A stretch of DNA of 64,000 bases from Mycobacteroides salmoniphilum (lineage in GTDB: Bacteria > Actinomycetota > Actinomycetes > Mycobacteriales > Mycobacteriaceae): assembly GCF_004924335.1 (NCBI RefSeq), contig NZ_CP024633.1:620001-684000 (forward strand), written 5' to 3'. The position numbers were made by a program, and so were the translations under genes. The notes below the pieces were generated by a model. That model worked only from the letters and a program-made list of their open reading frames with translations, was not told the DNA's origin and did no database searches. Shown in pieces: positions 59,610 through 64,000 of the stretch. The number at the start of each line of letters is the position of its first letter. Position 1 is the first letter of the stretch.

Positions 59610-59634
59610 AATGACAACGATAACGATATTCATT
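59610..59634. promoter_or_regulatory. Fur/Zur-like box upstream of the PPE gene
   Basis: A 25-base AT-rich element with AATGA and TCATT ends. The inner 19 bases (59613-59631) match the classical Fur consensus GATAATGATAATCATTATC at 13 positions by eye. It ends 22 bases before the PPE start. Zinc-responsive Zur, which uses AT-rich sites of this family in mycobacteria, is the likelier regulator given the His-rich product. Confidence 0.5.
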
Positions 59635-59803
59635 TACATTAGCGCGTGAGGTTCTAGGCCGTGCCGGTACCCCGTAGGCGTTCGCTGCATTCAGCCGCAG
59701 ATTCGAGAAATCCTGTGCCGTAGATATCGGAGAGCCGTGTCGGCCAGCTGTATTCAGAAGGTCAGTAGATCGTTCTCGCCGCTGAGAGCTCGGGAAGCGC
59801 CGC

Positions 59804-60694
59804 TCAGATGAGCGCCTGCTGCAGGCTTCGGCAGGCCTTGGCCAGGAAGTCCTTCGATACCTGCGCCCACGGCGCGAATCTGTCGAAACCGTGGAAGGCG
59901 CCCTCGACCACTTCCAACTCGCACGGCACCCCGGCCGCTCGCAGGCGTTCGGCGTACGTGAGGTCCTCGTCGTGGAACAGATCGGCGGTCCCAATGCCCA
60001 GCCATGCCGGCGCCAACCCCGCCAGATCGGGGCGGCGGCCCGGCACCGCGACATCGGGGTCTGCGTCGCCGAGATACGAATCCCAGCCAAACCGGTTGCT
60101 TTTGTTGCTCCACATCCGCAGCGTGGTTTCGTCGACATCGGTGCGCGCGGCGGTGCGATCATCGAGCATCGGGTAGACCAGCAGCTGCATGGCGGGGGCC
60201 ACCTCGCCGCGATCGCGTGCCAGCAGGGCCAGCGCCGCGGTCAGTCCGCCCCCGGCACTGGCACCGCCGATGGCGATGCGGGTCGGGTCGATCCAGCCCT
60301 GCACGGATAACCAGCGCAGCGCGGCATAACAGTCCTCGATGGGGGTGGGGTAGGGATGTTCGGGCGCGAGGCGATAGTCGACGGACACGACGGGAAGCCC
60401 CGTCTCCCGCATCACCTTGCGGCAGAAGAGATCGTCCTGGCGGGCGGTGCCCATCACATAGCCGCCGCCGTGAATCCACAACAGCGCCGGGGACGGTTCG
60501 TTGAGGTTCTTGGGAACGTGTGCGCGCACGGTCACGTCGTCGTTGACTGCCATGGTCCGTATCCCGAACCTCGGGAGCAGCCCCGAGGCGCGGATAACCG
60601 CGCGCAGCGTCGACAGCGTTCGCGGAAGGCCGACCTGCCGTGGAAAAACCTTGGCGGCCAAGCGGAGACTTGGATGAATGTCAGGGGACGACAC
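59804..60694 (-). CDS. HSL-family (Abhydrolase_3) esterase/lipase
   Basis: 296 residues. The hormone-sensitive-lipase-type oxyanion motif HGGGYVMG, the nucleophile GGASAGGG, Asp in the TADLFHDEDL region and His in GAFHGFDRF form the triad layout. Mycobacterial Lip proteins of this kind hydrolyse short to medium acyl esters. GTG 60694 is chosen because CATACT lies six bases upstream and the homologous region begins soon after. It is divergent from the SDR at 60802. Confidence 0.9.
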   Translation of the reverse strand: MSSPDIHPSLRLAAKVFPRQVGLPRTLSTLRAVIRASGLLPRFGIRTMAVNDDVTVRAHVPKNLNEPSPALLWIHGGGYVMGTARQDDLFCRKVMRETGLPVVSVDYRLAPEHPYPTPIEDCYAALRWLSVQGWIDPTRIAIGGASAGGGLTAALALLARDRGEVAPAMQLLVYPMLDDRTAARTDVDETTLRMWSNKSNRFGWDSYLGDADPDVAVPGRRPDLAGLAPAWLGIGTADLFHDEDLTYAERLRAAGVPCELEVVEGAFHGFDRFAPWAQVSKDFLAKACRSLQQALI

Positions 60695-60801
60695 ACAGCG
60701 AGTATGCCGGGGGTATGGGCATACCGTGCACGAATCGGACAGGTGGGAATGTTTCGGACCCCGGTCCCCTTGTCTTCTGAGTACCGACCGAAGGGATTGA
60801 C

Positions 60802-61545
60802 ATGACTCAGCCACTCACGGGCCGCCGCGCGTTCGTCACCGGTGGATCGCGCGGAATCGGCGCGGGCATCGTGCGCAGGCTTGCCGCCGACGGCGCACGT
60901 GTTGTCTTCACGTTTTCAAGCTCAGCGAAACAGGCCGCCGATGTGGTGGCTGATGTGAAGGCGGCAGGTGGGTGGTCGCTGGCCATCAAGGCCGATGTCG
61001 CCGACCCCGATCAGCTGGCGGCCGCCGTCAACGAGGCGGCCGAACACCTTGGGGGACTGGATATCCTGGTCAACAACGCCGGGATTGCCACGTTTGGTGA
61101 CGTTGACACGGCCACCTTGGAGGACTTCGACAAGATTGTCGCGGTGAATGTGCGGGCCGTCTTCGCCGCCATCAAAGCCGCCTCCCCGCATCTGCAGGAT
61201 GGCGGCAGGATCATCACCATTGGCAGCATCAACGGTGACCGCTCGCCGACGGCCAATGCGTCGCTGTACTCGATGTCGAAGGCCGCTGTCGCCGGCCTTA
61301 CCCGAGGACTGGCGCGCGAGCTCGGGCCGCGCGGCATCACCATCAACAACGTTCAGCCGGGTCCGGTGGCCACCGATATGAACCCCGAGGACGGCGCGCT
61401 GGCCGAGATTCTGCGTCCCAACATCGCGGTCGGCCGCTATGGCCACCCGCGCGACGTCGCGAGCCTGGTGAGCTACCTGGCGTCCGAGGAGGCGTGGTAC
61501 ATCACGGGAACAGCCATCAACATCGATGGGGGATTCACCGTCTAG
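60802..61545 (+). CDS. short-chain dehydrogenase (3-oxoacyl-ACP reductase-like)
   Basis: 247 residues, classical SDR: TGGSRGIGAG (13-22), NNAGIA, GSINGD with the catalytic Ser, YSMSKAAVAGL, and the C-terminal ITGTAINIDGGFTV. Substrate unknown. AAGGGATTG precedes the ATG. It is divergent from the esterase and monocistronic, since the next gene has its own promoter. Confidence 0.92.
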   Translation: MTQPLTGRRAFVTGGSRGIGAGIVRRLAADGARVVFTFSSSAKQAADVVADVKAAGGWSLAIKADVADPDQLAAAVNEAAEHLGGLDILVNNAGIATFGDVDTATLEDFDKIVAVNVRAVFAAIKAASPHLQDGGRIITIGSINGDRSPTANASLYSMSKAAVAGLTRGLARELGPRGITINNVQPGPVATDMNPEDGALAEILRPNIAVGRYGHPRDVASLVSYLASEEAWYITGTAINIDGGFTV

Positions 61546-61560
61546 GGCTAGGCGGGTCGC

Positions 61561-61566
61561 TAGGGT
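61561..61566 (+). promoter_or_regulatory. -10 element of a leaderless promoter
   Basis: TAGGGT, seven bases before ATG 61574. Confidence 0.55.
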
Positions 61567-61573
61567 CAGATCC

Positions 61574-62011
61574 ATGGCCACTAGCGACACCCGGGAAATC
61601 GTCATCGAAGCGACCCCCGAACAGATCATGGACGTCATCGCCGATTTCGGGGCACTGCCGAAATGGTCTTCGGCGCACCAGAGTTCAACGGTGTTGACGA
61701 CGGGTGAGGACGGGCGTCCGCATGAGGTGAAGATGAAGGTGAAGACGGCGGGTATCACCGACGAACAAACCGTCGCCTACAGCTGGGGGCCCGACACCGT
61801 CAGTTGGACGCTGGTGAAGGCCAGTCAGCAGCGCAGTCAGGACGGCAAGTACACATTCACGCCCACGGGCGACAAGACGCACGTCAAGTTCGAGCTGACG
61901 GTCGACCCGCTGATCCCACTGCCCGGATTTGTGCTGAAGCGGGCCCTTAAGGGCGCCATGGAAACCGCCACCGACGGGCTGCGCAAGCAGGTTCTCGCCA
62001 CCTACCGGTAG
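61574..62011 (+). CDS. SRPBCC-family (polyketide cyclase/START-like) protein
   Basis: 145 residues with the START-like pattern: EIVIEATPEQIMDVIADFGA, ALPKWSSAH, and the C-terminal long helix LKRALKGAMETATDGLRKQV. Such proteins bind lipids or other hydrophobic ligands. The start is set by the leaderless -10. Ligand unknown. Confidence 0.88.
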   Translation: MATSDTREIVIEATPEQIMDVIADFGALPKWSSAHQSSTVLTTGEDGRPHEVKMKVKTAGITDEQTVAYSWGPDTVSWTLVKASQQRSQDGKYTFTPTGDKTHVKFELTVDPLIPLPGFVLKRALKGAMETATDGLRKQVLATYR

Positions 62012-62034
62012 GACCTTCCCTCCACCGGGCCGTC

Positions 62035-62065
62035 CTAGTATCGTTATTTCCAATATCGAAACTAG
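62035..62065. promoter_or_regulatory. 31-bp near-palindrome, candidate TetR operator
   Basis: CTAGTATCG (62035-62043) and CGAAACTAG (62057-62065) are complementary except one base, and the AT-rich centre is itself nearly symmetric. It ends 15 bases before the TetR GTG. Confidence 0.6.
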
Positions 62066-62080
62066 GGGGATGGTCGGATA

Positions 62081-62680
62081 GTGGACAGACGCCAGGGCGG
62101 ACGCCCCCGCGACCCGGACAAGGACGACGCGGTGCGCGAGACGGTGCGGCAGATGCTGGCCACCGAGGGGTATCAGGGCACCACTATCCCCGCGGTGGCG
62201 CGCGCCGCCGGGATCGGTGCACCCACCATCTACCGGCGTTGGCCCACTCAGGCCGACATGGTGGAAAGCGCGATCGCCGACCGCCCCTGGCCCGCGGCGC
62301 TGGCCGAGCCCGCCGAATTTGAGGACCATCTGCCTGTTGTGGTGCGATCCGTGGTCGAATACTTCGCCGACCCGGCCACCCGCGCGGCGATGCCGGGACT
62401 CCTCGTTGAGTACTACCGCGAACCGAGCCGGTATGCGGGTCTGGTAGAGCGCGCCGAAACGCCTTTGCGCGAGGCATTTCGGGCAGCACACACCGAAGCT
62501 GTCGCCGTCGGCCGGTGCGCGGACCAGCCGGGGGCAGACGCGCTCTTCGACACGATCGTGGGCATGGCCGTGTATCACGGCGTGCTGCGCGGCACCGCCG
62601 ACGATGCGCTCGTCGAACAGATTCTTGGCATGGTGCGCGCCGCGAGTTTTATGGACCAGCGAAAAGTTAGGGAACGATGA
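62081..62680 (+). CDS. TetR-family transcriptional regulator
   Basis: 199 residues. The helix-turn-helix includes TTIPAVARAAGIGAPTIYRR, followed by WPTQADMVESAI and a TetR_C-like ligand domain. GGGGGATGG upstream of GTG 62081 may be the ribosome-binding site. The stop overlaps the next ATG (ATGA), so it is the first gene of an operon with an SDR and an enoyl-CoA hydratase and probably represses it through the palindrome upstream. Confidence 0.9.
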   Translation: MDRRQGGRPRDPDKDDAVRETVRQMLATEGYQGTTIPAVARAAGIGAPTIYRRWPTQADMVESAIADRPWPAALAEPAEFEDHLPVVVRSVVEYFADPATRAAMPGLLVEYYREPSRYAGLVERAETPLREAFRAAHTEAVAVGRCADQPGADALFDTIVGMAVYHGVLRGTADDALVEQILGMVRAASFMDQRKVRER

Positions 62681-63447
62681 ACCGGGAAACCTTCTCCAGC
62701 CTGTTCGACCTCACCGGGCGCACTGCGATCGTCACCGGCGGCACGCGCGGGATCGGACGCGCACTCGCTGAAGGTTATGCCTGCGCGGGCGCCAATGTCG
62801 TTGTCGCAAGCCGCAAACCAGAATCTTGTGCCGAGACCGTCGAGCACCTGCGCGCGCTGGGTGGGCGAGCCCTGGGCGTGTCGACGCACACCGGTGACAT
62901 CGAATCCCTGGAACACCTGGTGCAGGTCACCGTGGAGGAATTCGGCGGTATCGACATTGTGGTGAACAACGCCGCCAATGCCCTGACCGAGCCGGTCGGT
63001 GCGTTCACCGTCGACGGCTGGGATAAGTCCTTTGGGGTGAACCTGCGCGGGCCGGTCTTCCTGGTGCAGGCCGCGCTGCCGCATCTGGTGGCCAGCCAGC
63101 ACGCCGCGGTCCTCAACGTGGTCTCAGTGGGCGCCTTCATGTTTGGGCAGGGCGTCTCCATGTACTCGGCGGCCAAGGCCGCCCTCGTCTCCTACACTCG
63201 GTCCGCGGCAGCCGAGCTCGCCGCGCGGGGTGTGCGTGTCAACGCACTGGCGCCCGGCGCGATCGATACCGACATGGTGCGTAAGACACCACCCGCGGAG
63301 GTGGAACGCATGGCGAACGCCAACCACCTCAAACGGCTCGGGCTCCCCGACGAAATGGTGGGCACCGCGCTGCTTTTGACATCCGATGCGGGCAGTTACA
63401 TCACCGGCCAGACCATCATCGCCGACGGCGGGCTGGTGGCCCGATGA
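62677..63447 (+). CDS. short-chain dehydrogenase
   Basis: 256 residues, classical SDR: TGGTRGIGRA, NNAAN, VVSVGAF with Ser, YSAAKAALVSY and the C-terminal ITGQTIIADGGL. Both ends overlap neighbours by four bases (ATGA). The link to an enoyl-CoA hydratase suggests beta-hydroxyacyl-CoA-type oxidation, not proven. Confidence 0.92.
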   Translation: MNRETFSSLFDLTGRTAIVTGGTRGIGRALAEGYACAGANVVVASRKPESCAETVEHLRALGGRALGVSTHTGDIESLEHLVQVTVEEFGGIDIVVNNAANALTEPVGAFTVDGWDKSFGVNLRGPVFLVQAALPHLVASQHAAVLNVVSVGAFMFGQGVSMYSAAKAALVSYTRSAAAELAARGVRVNALAPGAIDTDMVRKTPPAEVERMANANHLKRLGLPDEMVGTALLLTSDAGSYITGQTIIADGGLVAR

Positions 63448-64000
63448 TCCGTACCGAGCAGCGAGAGAACGGCATCCTGGTCGTCACGATCGATCGCCCG
63501 GAGCGCCGCAACGCGTTGGATCCGCAGACCGTGGCTGAGCTGCATTCGGTGATTGAGAAGGTCGATGGCGATCCGAAGGTCCGTGTGGTGGTCCTCACCG
63601 CTGTCGGTGCCTCCTTTTGTGCCGGAGCCGATCTGAAGTCGCTGCCCACTGATTTCACCAATACCGGTGTCACCTCGACGGCCGCGCTGCTCGGTGCCAC
63701 CGACTCGGAGCTGGTCCGCACGCTTGCGGCCCAGGAGCTCATGGCCTCGCTGTTTGAACGGATTCACCGGATGCGTCAGCCGGTCATCGCGGCCGTCAAC
63801 GGGCATGCGGTCGGCGGCGGGTTCGCGTTGGCGCTGGCCTGCGATATCCGGTTCGCCTGTCCGGAAGCTTCTTTCGGGGCCGTGTTCATTCGTCACGGGG
63901 TGTCCAACTGCGATATGGGCACCAGCTATCACCTACCGCGGCTGGTGGGCGCGGCCCGCGCCGCCGAGCTGATGTTGACGGGACGGGTGTTCGGTGCCGA
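63444..64000 (+). CDS. enoyl-CoA hydratase/isomerase family protein, 3' truncated
   Basis: The frame starts at ATG 63444 (overlapping the SDR stop) and is open to the window end, about 185 residues. Crotonase marks are TIDRPERRNALD near the N-terminus, the oxyanion segment ASFCAGADLKSLP, and NGHAVGGGFALALACDIRFA for the second oxyanion loop. The following FGAVFIRHGVSNCDMG places acid/base residues differently from classical hydratases, so isomerase or other crotonase activity is possible. It is the third gene of the TetR operon. Confidence 0.93.
   Translation, partial: MIRTEQRENGILVVTIDRPERRNALDPQTVAELHSVIEKVDGDPKVRVVVLTAVGASFCAGADLKSLPTDFTNTGVTSTAALLGATDSELVRTLAAQELMASLFERIHRMRQPVIAAVNGHAVGGGFALALACDIRFACPEASFGAVFIRHGVSNCDMGTSYHLPRLVGAARAAELMLTGRVFGA

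Noticed and set aside
59589-59633. N-terminal extension of the PPE protein by 15 residues
   Set aside because: It would translate through the Fur/Zur-like box and its promoter, and PPE proteins start with a short segment before the PPE motif, as at ATG 59588.
1-64000. CRISPR arrays, insertion sequences, rRNA genes and replication origin
   Set aside because: No spaced repeat arrays, transposase frames, rRNA-like sequence or clusters of DnaA boxes were seen while reading the window.

Overview
The window is GC-rich actinobacterial chromosome and belongs to a Mycobacterium or Mycobacteroides species. The evidence is mycothiol synthase (mshD), a PPE protein, an MspA-family porin, DesA1, LmeA, and a GAP/sulfolipid-addressing-type protein. 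Gene order also matches the M. tuberculosis block Rv0807-Rv0824c, which I recall rather than looked up. The pstSCAB operon inside that block and the large accessory insertions suggest a rapidly growing species, perhaps of the abscessus/chelonae group; the species call is inference.

Layout. 1-3470: end of a membrane hydrolase, a CPBP protease, a secreted protein, an SCP-like protein (Rv0807 type) and a DoxX protein. 3594-5108: purF. 5105-20879: an accessory block of about 15.8 kb lying between purF and purM, which I recall as adjacent in M. tuberculosis. It holds AraC and MarR regulators, an SDR, an epimerase, a Dpp/Opp-type peptide transporter, a secreted lipase-fold protein with a disordered tail, and a TetR/amidase/Rieske/DapB-like cluster around an 18-bp palindrome. 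20929-25349: purM, DUF3073, ygfZ, pabC, a nitrobindin-like gene and an overlapping 32-residue membrane protein. 25431-30976: a second insertion with secreted proteins, a divergent NarL-type two-component system and an MspA-like porin followed by two paralogous secreted proteins of unknown function.

31075-34151 (minus): lmeA, a membrane thioredoxin, a short leader ending in seven Cys codons, DUF4395, the sulfurtransferase cysA2 and a DUF1416 protein. The leader fits the known mycobacterial class of cysteine-responsive attenuators. 34268-41777: glnR, mshD, a PHO box with pstSCAB, a quinone reductase and phoU. 41891-46541 (minus): an LCP ligase, dus and desA1, with two direct repeats over the desA1 promoter.

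46757-56676: a TetR gene with two tandem DUF2236 oxygenase-like genes, a GAP-family membrane protein, an SDR, small membrane proteins, a DMT exporter, a divergent AraC/hydrolase pair and an MFS transporter. 56746-57251: four tRNA genes (Lys, Glu, Asp, Phe). 57374-64000: a DUF2628 protein, an orphan PPE protein with a His/Asp-rich tract and a Fur/Zur-like box, an esterase, and a TetR-controlled SDR/enoyl-CoA hydratase group cut by the window end.

Many genes start 6-8 bases after a TANNNT hexamer, the usual mycobacterial leaderless arrangement, and I used this to choose starts. The most interesting items are the poly-Cys leader of the sulfurtransferase operon, the His-rich PPE with its Fur/Zur-like box, the porin plus paired secreted proteins, the two desA1 repeats, and the DUF2236 pair with separate palindromes.
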